Assembly: GCF_900142995.1 (NCBI RefSeq)
Contig: NZ_FRCR01000004.1
Span: 62,001-126,000, forward strand
Length of the DNA stretch: 64,000 nucleotides
Direction of reading: 5' to 3'
DNA from: Caldanaerovirga acetigignens
Lineage (GTDB): Bacteria > Bacillota > Thermosediminibacteria > Thermosediminibacterales > Thermosediminibacteraceae
The notes under the pieces are model-generated. The model did not search any database. It was not told the origin of the DNA and worked only from the letters and a program-made list of their open reading frames with translations. A program made the position numbers and the translations under genes. Below are positions 44,772-53,020 of the stretch, in pieces. Numbering within the stretch: position 1 is the stretch's first letter; the number at the start of each line of letters is the position of its first letter.

Positions 44772-45176
44772 CTATTCCCTTCTATCGATAAAAAAACCTT
44801 CACCGAAATTCGCTTTACCGAAGGGGTCGGTATATTGTTGCGTCACTTTTTTAGCAAAGTTTAAATCGACGATTTTTCCCTCGATGTCTGAATAAAGTTT
44901 TTTTACCAGCTTTACGACTTCTTCATCGTGCATTTTTATTTCAAAAAGCTTTTCTCTTATACTTCTCTTAAAGCGTTCAATACCCTCATCCATATCGGCA
45001 AATTCTCTTTTTATTTTCTCATCTATCTTCTCGGATATATCTATGAGCTGCCTTCTTTTTTCCACCAACTCCAATAATGATGATGTGTCCTCAGCAATTA
45101 CCGCTTCTTTCATTTTTAAGGTAATGGCTAAAATTTTCTCCAAGTTTTTTATCTTTTCGTTAAACATCACTTCCAT
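44772..45176 (-). CDS. FliT/FlgN-like flagellar chaperone candidate
   Basis: About 134-residue, almost entirely helical, charged protein (KIKNLEKILAITLKMKEAVI, LVEKRRQLIDISEKIDEKI). Weak sequence conservation, the size and the position directly after fliS point to a FliT- or FlgN-type export chaperone. No motif proves it. Several starts are possible (ATG 45203, 45176 or 45167) and none has a strong ribosome binding site. Confidence 0.65.
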   Translation of the reverse strand: MEVMFNEKIKNLEKILAITLKMKEAVIAEDTSSLLELVEKRRQLIDISEKIDEKIKREFADMDEGIERFKRSIREKLFEIKMHDEEVVKLVKKLYSDIEGKIVDLNFAKKVTQQYTDPFGKANFGEGFFIDRRE

Positions 45177-45214
45177 ACAATCGTCTCTTTTCCGTTTTTT
45201 CATATCATAACAAA

Positions 45215-45601
45215 TTATAACGCCGTCTTTTTTGCCTTTATGACCTCTACGTAGGCTTCCTGCCAGGCTTCCTTTAGCCCTTCCAGCAACCCTTCTACTT
45301 CTTCCAATTTACTTAAATCCTTCTTTACATTCGCTTCTATGAGCTTCTCGTAGATAAAGTTGTAAAGGCTTCTCAGATTTTTCGAAAGCTCGTAATTCAT
45401 GTCGAGGCTCATGTTGAGTTCCATTATTATATCTTCCACTTTCACAATGTAGTTATTTGCATCGGCATAATTTTTTTCTTTTACGGCATTTTTGGCAAGC
45501 CTCAAAAACCTGAGTGCACCTTCATAAAGCATAAGCACCAGCCTTTCCGGCGGTGCCGTCATTACCTGATTTTCCTGATACTGCTGGTACGGATTCACCA
45601 C
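45215..45601 (-). CDS. fliS: Flagellar export chaperone FliS
   Basis: 128-residue flagellin chaperone. Starts NPYQQYQENQVMTAPPERLVLMLYEGALRFL, the family hallmark, with an all-helical remainder (IVKVEDIIMELNMSLDMNY). It sits between fliD and the fliT-like gene with short gaps. Confidence 0.95.
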   Translation of the reverse strand: MVNPYQQYQENQVMTAPPERLVLMLYEGALRFLRLAKNAVKEKNYADANNYIVKVEDIIMELNMSLDMNYELSKNLRSLYNFIYEKLIEANVKKDLSKLEEVEGLLEGLKEAWQEAYVEVIKAKKTAL

Positions 45602-45622
45602 CGAAGACCCCCCTTTTCTTCT

Positions 45623-47506
45623 TTAGGAATTTGAGCTATAAAGCCCCAACTGGCTTGCGAGCCAGAGACTCTGCTGATTCATGGCCGCTATGGCCTTTTC
45701 CATCTCCGTAAACTGCCGCCAGTAGCGGTCCTCAATTTCTTTGAGCTTTTCTTCCATTACTTTAATTTTATCGTCTACTTCCCGTATCCTCCGCGCGAGA
45801 AAACTGTTGTCGAAAACCTCAAAATCTCCGCCTCCTGCCTTATCTGTAATGCTCTTAATCCCTGCTTTGAGTGCATCGTAAAGACTTACCGCTATCCCAT
45901 TTCCGGTAGAACTGTCACCCGCGTTCGTAAATAGCCTCATTACCGCTTCGGGGTCCTTACTCAGGGCTTCCCGCAATTTTGCCTCATCCAGGTACAGCTT
46001 TCCTTTTTCGTAATAAGACCCGGTTTTTATGCCTATGTCCAGAAGCGAATCGAATTCGGCAGGAAGTCCTTTTACCGGAGTGTACAGTATTTCTCTCATC
46101 TTATTCCGTATGGACATCACAAGCTGGTCTGAACGCAAAATGCCGCTCCTTGCCCTTTCCTCCCACTTTTTGATTTCATCTTCTTTTAGTTCCTTTTTTT
46201 GCTCCTCGGTAAGAGGAAGGTAATCCCTATAGCGCTGTTCGCTGAGCTCTTTGTTTATGTAGTCTATGGTTTCGTTGTACAACTCCACAAACTTTTTTAT
46301 CGTATCGATGACACCGTCGATATCCCGCTCCACCTTCAGTGTGGCGCTTTCCCCCGTAGCCATCTCCTTTTTTAGTTCGAACGTAATACCACTTATAGTA
46401 AAGGTGTTGGAGGGTTTTTCTATAGTAATTCCATTTATCTCTACAACAGCGTTTTTACCTGTATCTGAGCCACTTGTCTTAAAGGCACCTGTTTCTCCAA
46501 ACAGGTTGCCGCCGTCATTTTCATTTACAATGCTGATACTTGCACTTGCCCCGGTATCCCTGGTCTTAAATATAACCCTATCAGTTATGGGATCGTAATA
46601 CGCAGTTACGTTGATTTCTCTGTCTGATGATATTGTGGAAAGTATGTAATTCAGAGAGTCAGTCGTCTTGAAGGAGAAGGTTTTGGACTTTCCGTTTGCC
46701 GTGATGGTAAACTTAAATTCACTCAATGTATCGTTTCCGCCGAACGGGTCGTTTGCAAAATACATTCGCTGCTCCGCTATGGATTTGGAAGGATCTATTT
46801 GCTTATAAGTTGCGCCATCGGAAAATCCGAGTTCTAAGAGAATGTCATTTTCGGAATTAGGGTAGCTTTTTAATGTTATTGTTATGGATTTATCGTAATT
46901 TTCAGTAGGCGCAATAACCAAATTCGAGTTTTGTCCGATATTGACAGATATTTTGTCTCCTCCAAAAGCATTATTTATTGCAGTTTGCAAAGCTGCTTTT
47001 AATTCGTCTATGTTATTGTACGTTTTAGCCTCTATTTCAATAGTCTTTTCAACACCATCTACTACCATGATAAATTTGTTTTTATTGGACGTTACCTCTC
47101 TAGGAAAGCTAATCGTCCCAGCCACTATCGGTTTGGAAATAGGACTTCCGCTTTCAAGCTTTGCGCTTTCTGCAAGTTCTTTCACAATTACCGCATACTC
47201 TCCCGGAATGGCGGAAGCTCCGGCACTGGCAGTAAAATAAGTGTCTGCCGATTGTCCGGAAGGAAGCGTACCCATCGTCTTGTGCTTTAAATACGTGCCC
47301 TGAAGCTTCATGTTAAATACGAAATCGTAAAGGGACTTTAGCTTCAGATTAATGTTCCGGTAATCTTCCTTTTGCCACTCCAAAAGCTGTTTTTGCTGGT
47401 AGAGCTTATCAACACGCGTGCGCTCCACTTTCATGAGGTCCGAAATTATCTGGTCAATATCAATTCCCGAGGCAAGGCCGCCTATCCTCAAGTTGCTGTA
47501 AGCCAT
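45623..47506 (-). CDS. fliD: Flagellar filament cap protein FliD
   Basis: 627-residue hook-associated protein 2, the filament cap. The N-terminal domain reads LRIGGLASGIDIDQIISDLM, then a coiled region and the variable middle (about 80-400). The C-terminal FliD_C domain reads RSGILRSDQLVMSIRNKMRE and DIGIKTGSYYEKGKLYLDE, ending in a helical tail (MEKAIAAMNQQSLWLASQLG). ATG with an AGGTGGTGA site. The gene order flaG-fliD-fliS is standard. Confidence 0.96.
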   Translation of the reverse strand: MAYSNLRIGGLASGIDIDQIISDLMKVERTRVDKLYQQKQLLEWQKEDYRNINLKLKSLYDFVFNMKLQGTYLKHKTMGTLPSGQSADTYFTASAGASAIPGEYAVIVKELAESAKLESGSPISKPIVAGTISFPREVTSNKNKFIMVVDGVEKTIEIEAKTYNNIDELKAALQTAINNAFGGDKISVNIGQNSNLVIAPTENYDKSITITLKSYPNSENDILLELGFSDGATYKQIDPSKSIAEQRMYFANDPFGGNDTLSEFKFTITANGKSKTFSFKTTDSLNYILSTISSDREINVTAYYDPITDRVIFKTRDTGASASISIVNENDGGNLFGETGAFKTSGSDTGKNAVVEINGITIEKPSNTFTISGITFELKKEMATGESATLKVERDIDGVIDTIKKFVELYNETIDYINKELSEQRYRDYLPLTEEQKKELKEDEIKKWEERARSGILRSDQLVMSIRNKMREILYTPVKGLPAEFDSLLDIGIKTGSYYEKGKLYLDEAKLREALSKDPEAVMRLFTNAGDSSTGNGIAVSLYDALKAGIKSITDKAGGGDFEVFDNSFLARRIREVDDKIKVMEEKLKEIEDRYWRQFTEMEKAIAAMNQQSLWLASQLGLYSSNS

Positions 47507-47537
47507 ATTTTCACCACCTGCCTTAATTTTAAACCAA

Positions 47538-47912
47538 TCACACCTTTTTATCTATAATTAATCCCACTTGTTTCCAGATGTTCGCTATGAGGTCCAAAAA
47601 CTTTTCCGGAGGTATCTCGCTTATGAGCTCGTTGCTTTCCTTATCGTAGATCCGCACTATGACTCTCTTGGTCTCTTCGTGAATGGAAAACTCGAACCTG
47701 GTGTTTTTTATCTCTATTGCAAAATCTTCCAGATCCTCTGCGATGTCTTTTAAGTCATTTTCTGTAATTTTTTTAATCGAGGCATCTGAAACAGTCTCTA
47801 GACTTTCCGGGCTTTTTTTGAAGTTATCCCTACTAATCTCCGCCTCTTTTGACGTGCTATTACTTGCATTTACAAGGTGAATATCACTACTTTTTACACT
47901 TTCGATACGCAT
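47538..47912 (-). CDS. flaG: FlaG family flagellar protein
   Basis: 124-residue protein. A disordered N-terminal half leads to the conserved FlaG domain (RFEFSIHEETKRVIVRIYD, ELISEIPPEKFLDLIANIW). Probably influences filament length. I place the start at ATG 47912; the GTG at 47921 sits directly on the AAAGG site. First gene of the flagellar set here. Confidence 0.92.
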   Translation of the reverse strand: MRIESVKSSDIHLVNASNSTSKEAEISRDNFKKSPESLETVSDASIKKITENDLKDIAEDLEDFAIEIKNTRFEFSIHEETKRVIVRIYDKESNELISEIPPEKFLDLIANIWKQVGLIIDKKV

Positions 47913-47954
47913 GACCTTCACCCTTTTTAATTTTCTTCTGTTTTTATATCGAAT

Positions 47955-48001
47955 AAAAAAATAAATAAATTAAGCCGAAATATAGGCAATTTCGGCTTAA
48001 T
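47955..48001 (-). terminator. Intrinsic terminator after the MobB-like gene
   Basis: 13-bp stem ATTAAGCCGAAAT/ATTTCGGCTTAAT with T-rich sequence on both sides; it can also act in the plus direction (TTTTTTCT). Confidence 0.85.
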
Positions 48002-48061
48002 TTTTTCTAAAATCAGGGCATATTCCTCATTTTCTTTGCTAATTATTTTTCTGCAAAATTT

Positions 48062-48778
48062 TCATTCCTTCACTGTAATAACAATTTTTATATCTCCCTT
48101 TTCAAAGCCCTTCAATTGGGACAGAAAAGCCGTTATTATCGCTTCAAAAGTTTTCTGGACAAAAGGCACCATCGGGACTTCTCTGCCATTTATCCATACA
48201 TTTACGGAATTCTTCGCCCGACAATCCTCCCTGGACGCCCTTTTTTTCAATATATCTTCGGCCATCATTCCGCAGCTTTTCCCACAACTTCCGCAACCTT
48301 TCCCTTCCAGATCGGGAAGCTTCTCAAATACTCTTTCCTCAATGAGGTCTACAAGTTCTCTTGCGTTTGCTTCGGCATTAATAACGGGAACATCACCATA
48401 TCTTTTCATCTTGATCGAAAAAGCGCCGCTAATCGCGAAAACGGTCCCGTCCAAAACCTTCTCTATTTCCTCCTCACTTTCTGCGCAAAGCAGTTTCGGA
48501 ACCGCGGCATCCGACACATCTTCCAATATCACAAAATCCTGCTTGTAAAAACTCATAATTTCGTTGAGAGATAACTTCCTTGAAAAACAAATTGCCGTGC
48601 TTTCCCGGCCCAAGAAAGCAACAATATCTGCATCATCTATTTTTTCGTAATTATTGATAAAATTATTCTCGTTCTTCAAAACCCCTACGGTATAACCCCT
48701 GACCTTAAGTTCTTTTGCGATTTTATTAATGAGCCTATTTCTATATTTGGCAAGACCAACCACAGAAAATACTTTCAA
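48062..48778 (-). CDS. MobB-like protein with degenerate P-loop and CxxCxxxC cluster
   Basis: About 238 residues. The N-terminus follows the fold of molybdopterin-guanine dinucleotide protein B (KVFSVVGLAKYRNRLINKIA, ELKVRGYTVGVLKN), but the Walker A lysine/serine pattern (GxxGxGKT/S) is replaced by GLAKYRN, so nucleotide binding may be lost. The C-terminal part has GCGSCGKSCGMM and a further Cys in REDCRAK, likely an iron-sulfur site. The start is TTG 48778 with GGAGAG eight bases upstream. It lies 26 bases after the tungstate-binding lipoprotein, so a role in tungsten/molybdenum cofactor handling is plausible. Confidence 0.72.
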   Translation of the reverse strand: MKVFSVVGLAKYRNRLINKIAKELKVRGYTVGVLKNENNFINNYEKIDDADIVAFLGRESTAICFSRKLSLNEIMSFYKQDFVILEDVSDAAVPKLLCAESEEEIEKVLDGTVFAISGAFSIKMKRYGDVPVINAEANARELVDLIEERVFEKLPDLEGKGCGSCGKSCGMMAEDILKKRASREDCRAKNSVNVWINGREVPMVPFVQKTFEAIITAFLSQLKGFEKGDIKIVITVKE

Positions 48779-48803
48779 AAATACCACTCTCCGGGAATTT
48801 ATT

Positions 48804-49712
48804 TTATTTTAAAAGCTCTCCTTCATCCTTTCCGGCGTCGGGGAAAAACAAGGGTTGTCCGAATTTATCCTTCCCGAATTCCCCAATAATTTTTTGAACT
48901 TCTTCGCTTACCATGAAATCCACAAAAGCTTTTGCACCTTCATAGTTTATCATCCTTGCCGCATTCGGATTGGTCTTTTTGACGTATTCAGGATTTGTCT
49001 GCATGACGTGGTATATATTGAGAAGCTCCTTCGCACCTTCCACCAATATTTCCAGTCGAATGTTATCCCTTTTTACAAGGTATGTCCCCCTGTCGGTGAG
49101 GGTGTAGCCTACTTTTTCTGAAGCTATATCGAGCGTGGTTCCCATTCCCTGTCCCGTCGATTGGTACCATCTATCCTCCGGATTTTCAATCCCAGCAAGT
49201 TCCCATATCTGGAGTTCCTTTCTGTGAGTACCAGAATCGTCGCCCCTCGATATGAAGAGAACCTGCTTTTGTGCAATCAATTTGAAGGCTTCCGCTGCGC
49301 TTTTAGCCTTTCCTATCCCCGCAGGGTCTTCCGGGGGTCCTACCACCACGAAATCGTTGTGCATAACCAACTTCCGGTTAATCGCAGCTCCTTTTTTAAC
49401 CAGTTCCATCTCCGCTTCCGGCGCATGGACCAGCATTACGTCGGCATCCCCTCTTTCTCCCATTGCGAGGGCTTGCCCAGTCCCCACCGCTATAGTCTTA
49501 ACCTTGTAACCGGTTTTTTGTTCAAAAAGCGGGATGAGCACATCTAAAAGTCCCGTATCCTGGGTGCTTGTGGTAGTAGCGAGGATTATTTCTCCTTTCC
49601 CTTGACTGCCCAACTTTGAATCTGAATTATTATTTTTGTTTCCACAGGAAATCAAAGCAAAAACAACCAGACATATTAATATAGACAATAAAACAGCATT
49701 TCTTTTAACCAC
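48804..49712 (-). CDS. tupA: Tungstate ABC transporter substrate-binding lipoprotein (TupA-like)
   Basis: About 302 residues. Lipoprotein signal ending FALISC, then IILATTTSTQDTGLLDVLIP, the TTTSTQDTG oxyanion-binding motif characteristic of TupA, and VGTGQALAMGERGDADVM, ISRGDDSGTHRKEL, and GMGTTLDIASEKVGYTLTDRG. It is expected to bind tungstate very tightly. The TupB permease and TupC ATPase are not adjacent or elsewhere in the window. The start is GTG 49712 with ACGGAG upstream; the frame is open to 49775. The tungsten-type aldehyde ferredoxin oxidoreductase is 3 kb away. Confidence 0.88.
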   Translation of the reverse strand: MVKRNAVLLSILICLVVFALISCGNKNNNSDSKLGSQGKGEIILATTTSTQDTGLLDVLIPLFEQKTGYKVKTIAVGTGQALAMGERGDADVMLVHAPEAEMELVKKGAAINRKLVMHNDFVVVGPPEDPAGIGKAKSAAEAFKLIAQKQVLFISRGDDSGTHRKELQIWELAGIENPEDRWYQSTGQGMGTTLDIASEKVGYTLTDRGTYLVKRDNIRLEILVEGAKELLNIYHVMQTNPEYVKKTNPNAARMINYEGAKAFVDFMVSEEVQKIIGEFGKDKFGQPLFFPDAGKDEGELLK

Positions 49713-49814
49713 GCACATCATCTCCGTTATGTCTTTTTCGGCATATCGCTTTAATAAATATAACATACATTTCAAAATATGTAAAGTGACAATTATCTTA
49801 ATTTTTTGCTTTGC

Positions 49815-50150
49815 CTATGGCTCTATATTTCCATTACCCTGCCTACCATCAGCAGCTTTTAACATTTCAATCTCCATTTTTGCATCCTCCAGTTGTTTTT
49901 CCAATATTGATACTTTTGCATTTAGTTCCCTGATTTTAAAAGCCATTCGTATCCTTGATATAAGACCTAAAAGAAGGGTTACCAGCGCTCCAAATGCCGC
50001 TGCTCCAAAAATTACAACCGCTTGAGAGATACTATATACAGTACCGAAAAACCTTATGTCGACTTTCCCGGCATTTGAAATCGCAAAGACCGCTACCAAC
50101 AGGGCAAAAATAAGAGTCAATACCAGAATAATCTGGACTTTGTCACCCAT
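49815..50150 (-). CDS. LapA-domain (DUF1049) membrane protein
   Basis: 111-residue protein with two membrane helices (about 7-27 and 45-66) and a C-terminal coiled coil (KIRELNAKVSILEKQLEDAK), the layout of LapA/YciS-like proteins; in E. coli LapA helps assemble lipopolysaccharide, which this organism presumably lacks. The start is ATG 50150. The only purine-rich sequence upstream is a run of 13 G (forward C 50157-50169) about seven bases from the ATG. Confidence 0.8.
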   Translation of the reverse strand: MGDKVQIILVLTLIFALLVAVFAISNAGKVDIRFFGTVYSISQAVVIFGAAAFGALVTLLLGLISRIRMAFKIRELNAKVSILEKQLEDAKMEIEMLKAADGRQGNGNIEP

Positions 50151-50156
50151 TAGTTT

Positions 50157-50169
50157 CCCCCCCCCCCCC
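50157..50169 (-). repeat. Homopolymer run G13 at the ribosome binding position
   Basis: Thirteen consecutive C on the plus strand, G on the coding strand of the LapA-like gene, occupying its Shine-Dalgarno position. Such tracts are prone to slippage. Confidence 0.85.
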
Positions 50170-50322
50170 AATTTCTTATTATTACGCAGTAAATTCTACA
50201 TTATCTTTACTTTTTCCTTCCTTAAATGGATTTTGAGATTTAAAAATCCTATAATCATTTTTTGATAAAAGTGCTAAAATTTAAATATATATAATTTCCA
50301 CTTGCGGAAAGGCGGATGCCAA

Positions 50323-52323
50323 ATGGAAAATTCTCTTGGCAAAATCTTGCTGGTTGAAGACAGCAGATTGAGCGCAAAAATTACCGAGGATATCCTTAAA
50401 AAATACGGCTTTGAGCTGGACACTGTGCGCAGCGGTGAAGATGCTCTTGAGAGGATTAAAAGAGGCAATAAGTACATCCTCGTTTTAATGGACATCGAAC
50501 TCATAGGTAAGCTCAATGGAATTGACGCAGCTTTGCTAATCCAAAAAATCACGGATATCCCGATAGTATTCTTCACATCCCACGTGAACAGAGAAATTAT
50601 GGAAAAAATTAAATCGGTTACTAGTTACGGTTACATAAAAAAAGGCTCTGATGAAAATGTGCTAGTTTATACTGTAGAAACTGCCTTAAAACTACACGCT
50701 GCAAACAAGATGATTAGACAAAGTGAGGAACTTTTCAGGAACATGTTCGAAACTAATAAACTAGTGATGATCTTGGTAAATCCAAAAAACGGCAAAATAA
50801 TCGAAGCAAACAAATCAGCCCTTGAATTTTATGGTTATGAAAAAAGTAAATTATTATCGATGAAACTAGAAGATATTTCTGCTAAAAATATAGGCAAGAA
50901 AAGTTGCGAGAAAAATTGTCTGGAGGTCCTAAAAGAAGAATGTAACCCTTGCCTTTGCTCTCAACGCATTTCTGACGGCTCTGTCCGCTTTGTCGAGGTC
51001 TACTCATCGCTAATAAGCTATCAGAATAAAGAATGTTTGTACCTGATAATTTTTGATGTTACAGATAAGCTAAAAGCAGAAAACGAACTTAAACTCTACA
51101 AAGATTTATTCGAATTTTCACCTTATGAAAAATTCATTTTCTACCCTGATACCTTTAAATTTTTCTCGGCAAACAAAAAGTTTTTGGAAAACTGTGGATA
51201 TAGCTGGGATGAGCTTAAGGAAAAGACCCCTCTTGATATCCATAAAGAAATGACGGAAGAATCTTTCAGAAGTCTTCTAGAACCCCTCAACACGGGCGAA
51301 AAAGAGGTAATTATAATCCCCACAAATAATTACAGAAAAGACGGATCACACTATCCCGTGGAAGTTCACATAATGGCCGAAGAATTCGCTGGAAAGAAAA
51401 TCTTTTCATCTGTTGCCTTCGATGAGACAAAATGTCTTAACCTAGAAAGAGAGCTTCATGAAACTGAAGAAATCCTGCATACAATTTTGCAACACGCTGG
51501 AGATGCCATAGTTATTACAAACGAAAGTGGCTCTATTATATATTGGAACCCCTCTGCAGAACAGATGTTCGGATACAAGTCGCAAGAAGCTATCGGAACA
51601 GAACTTCAAAAATTATTAGCCCTAAACGACTCGTTCCTTTCAAAATTGAAAGGCCTTATAAATAAAAGCGGGCAATCTTCTCAAATTAGCAAGTTTGAAT
51701 TTGAGACAAAAAGGCGAGACGGGAGTTCTATAGAAGTGGAACTTTCTCTTTCCACTGTAATAATAAACGGAAAGTGGCATGCCATAGCAATTTTCAGAGA
51801 TATAACCGAGAGGAAAAAAAACGAGAGACTTCTCTTTCTCCAGGCTATAACAGACCCTTTGACAGGAATATACAACCGTCGGTATATAATACAGATGATT
51901 GAAAACGAAGTCCTGCGCTTTAAACGGACTGGAAAACCTTTTTCGCTTATTATATTTGACCTGGATCATTTTAAAAAGATAAACGATACCTTCGGCCACG
52001 CTGCCGGAGATATGACTTTGAAAAAGATTGCAGATGTAATTAAAAAAAGAATCAGAAAAACTGATATATTAGGGCGTTGGGGTGGCGAGGAATTTATAAT
52101 TCTTTTACCCGAAACTTCAATTGAAAATGCTACATCTTTGGCAAACGAATTGAAGGATAAATTAGAGGGGGTAATTTTCCCAAAAATAGGCAGGATTACG
52201 GCCAGCTTTGGCGTCACTTCAAGTAGATCTGAGGATGACGTGGACTCAATCATTTCTAGAGCTGACGAGCTTTTGTATAAAGGAAAAGCTGCGGGGAGGA
52301 ATTGCGTTATAAGCGACACTTAA
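50323..52323 (+). CDS. Response regulator-PAS-GGDEF diguanylate cyclase
   Basis: About 666 residues. REC domain 1-125 (KILLVEDSRLSAKITEDIL, phospho-Asp in ILVLMDIE, IPIVFFTSHV). Then three PAS-type segments: about 130-250 (ELFRNMFETNKLVMILVNP, with a Cys-rich patch CEKNCLEVLKEECNPCLC), about 255-375, and about 380-500 (ILQHAGDAIVITNESGSIIYWN). The GGDEF domain about 500-660 has DPLTGIYNRRYI and the active site RWGGEEFI, with the inhibitory RKTD site five residues before it. It should make cyclic di-GMP. The true start is ATG 50323 with AAAGGCGG; the frame is open from a TTG at 50302. Confidence 0.93.
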   Translation: MENSLGKILLVEDSRLSAKITEDILKKYGFELDTVRSGEDALERIKRGNKYILVLMDIELIGKLNGIDAALLIQKITDIPIVFFTSHVNREIMEKIKSVTSYGYIKKGSDENVLVYTVETALKLHAANKMIRQSEELFRNMFETNKLVMILVNPKNGKIIEANKSALEFYGYEKSKLLSMKLEDISAKNIGKKSCEKNCLEVLKEECNPCLCSQRISDGSVRFVEVYSSLISYQNKECLYLIIFDVTDKLKAENELKLYKDLFEFSPYEKFIFYPDTFKFFSANKKFLENCGYSWDELKEKTPLDIHKEMTEESFRSLLEPLNTGEKEVIIIPTNNYRKDGSHYPVEVHIMAEEFAGKKIFSSVAFDETKCLNLERELHETEEILHTILQHAGDAIVITNESGSIIYWNPSAEQMFGYKSQEAIGTELQKLLALNDSFLSKLKGLINKSGQSSQISKFEFETKRRDGSSIEVELSLSTVIINGKWHAIAIFRDITERKKNERLLFLQAITDPLTGIYNRRYIIQMIENEVLRFKRTGKPFSLIIFDLDHFKKINDTFGHAAGDMTLKKIADVIKKRIRKTDILGRWGGEEFIILLPETSIENATSLANELKDKLEGVIFPKIGRITASFGVTSSRSEDDVDSIISRADELLYKGKAAGRNCVISDT

Positions 52324-52331
52324 AAATTTTT

Positions 52332-52360
52332 GCCCCTTGTGTTTTTTATGCACAAGGGGC
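52332..52360. terminator. Bidirectional terminator between GGDEF and cupin genes
   Basis: GCCCCTTGTG/CACAAGGGGC stem with a nine-base loop; convergent genes end on each side. Confidence 0.82.
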
Positions 52361-52380
52361 TCATTTATTAATTACTTCAT

Positions 52381-52743
52381 CTATTTCTCCAAATGCTGGG
52401 GTAGCGGAGGGGCATAAGCCCAGATGACTTTAATCGGTTCATCCCCGGTATTTACTATTTCGTGCTTTACCCCGCAGGGAGCAAAAATAGCAGTCCCGGG
52501 GGTCAACTCATATTCTCCCACGCCTTCCACAATCAGCTTTCCCCTTCCTGAAACTATAAACATCGCTTCTTCCGAATCCTCGTGACAGTGCATGGGGATT
52601 TTGCTTCCAACTTCGGTTACATTTACACCCATCGAAATTTTAGTCGCTCCTACTGTCTTATTGCAAATCAATATCTTTGAAACCCGAGGTGGTATTCTCC
52701 TTTCACCCTCAATTTCACTTTCATGAACAGTAAATTTTTCCAT
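52381..52743 (-). CDS. Single-domain cupin protein
   Basis: 120-residue cupin. Motif 1 reads GSKIPMHCHEDSEEAMFIVSG with the metal-binding H-x-H and Glu, motif 2 reads APCGVKHEIVNTGDEP with the last His. All four usual ligands are present, so a metal-dependent enzyme or sensor is likely. ATG start behind GGAGATGG. It is the last gene of the sigma-54 operon, after the MoaD-like gene. Function within the pathway is unknown. Confidence 0.9.
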   Translation of the reverse strand: MEKFTVHESEIEGERRIPPRVSKILICNKTVGATKISMGVNVTEVGSKIPMHCHEDSEEAMFIVSGRGKLIVEGVGEYELTPGTAIFAPCGVKHEIVNTGDEPIKVIWAYAPPLPQHLEK

Positions 52744-52771
52744 TTTGCCATCTCCTTTCGAAAATATAATC

Positions 52772-53005
52772 TTAACCCCCTAAATATTGGGGAAATATTT
52801 CTATTGAATCTCCATCGCTTAACCTGCTTTTAAAGTCTTGCCACTTTCCGTTAATTATGACCATTCCTACTTCTTCTTTGGGTATGCCTAGCTTTTCTAT
52901 AAGTTTTTCCACATCAAAATCATCGCAAAAAGGACCTTCTAATTCTACAACGCCATCGTTTCCCACATACTTTTTGAAAAAAAGATGAACTTTTACCTTA
53001 ATCAT
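52772..53005 (-). CDS. MoaD/ThiS-family sulfur carrier
   Basis: 77-residue beta-grasp protein ending in Gly-Gly (FPQYLGG), the thiocarboxylate attachment end. Segments KVHLFFKKYVGNDGVVELEG and DGDSIEIFPQ fit MoaD-like proteins encoded next to aldehyde ferredoxin oxidoreductases, where they are thought to support pterin cofactor synthesis. It is 15 bases after the oxidoreductase gene. Confidence 0.9.
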   Translation of the reverse strand: MIKVKVHLFFKKYVGNDGVVELEGPFCDDFDVEKLIEKLGIPKEEVGMVIINGKWQDFKSRLSDGDSIEIFPQYLGG

Positions 53006-53020
53006 TATAAGTCATCCTCA

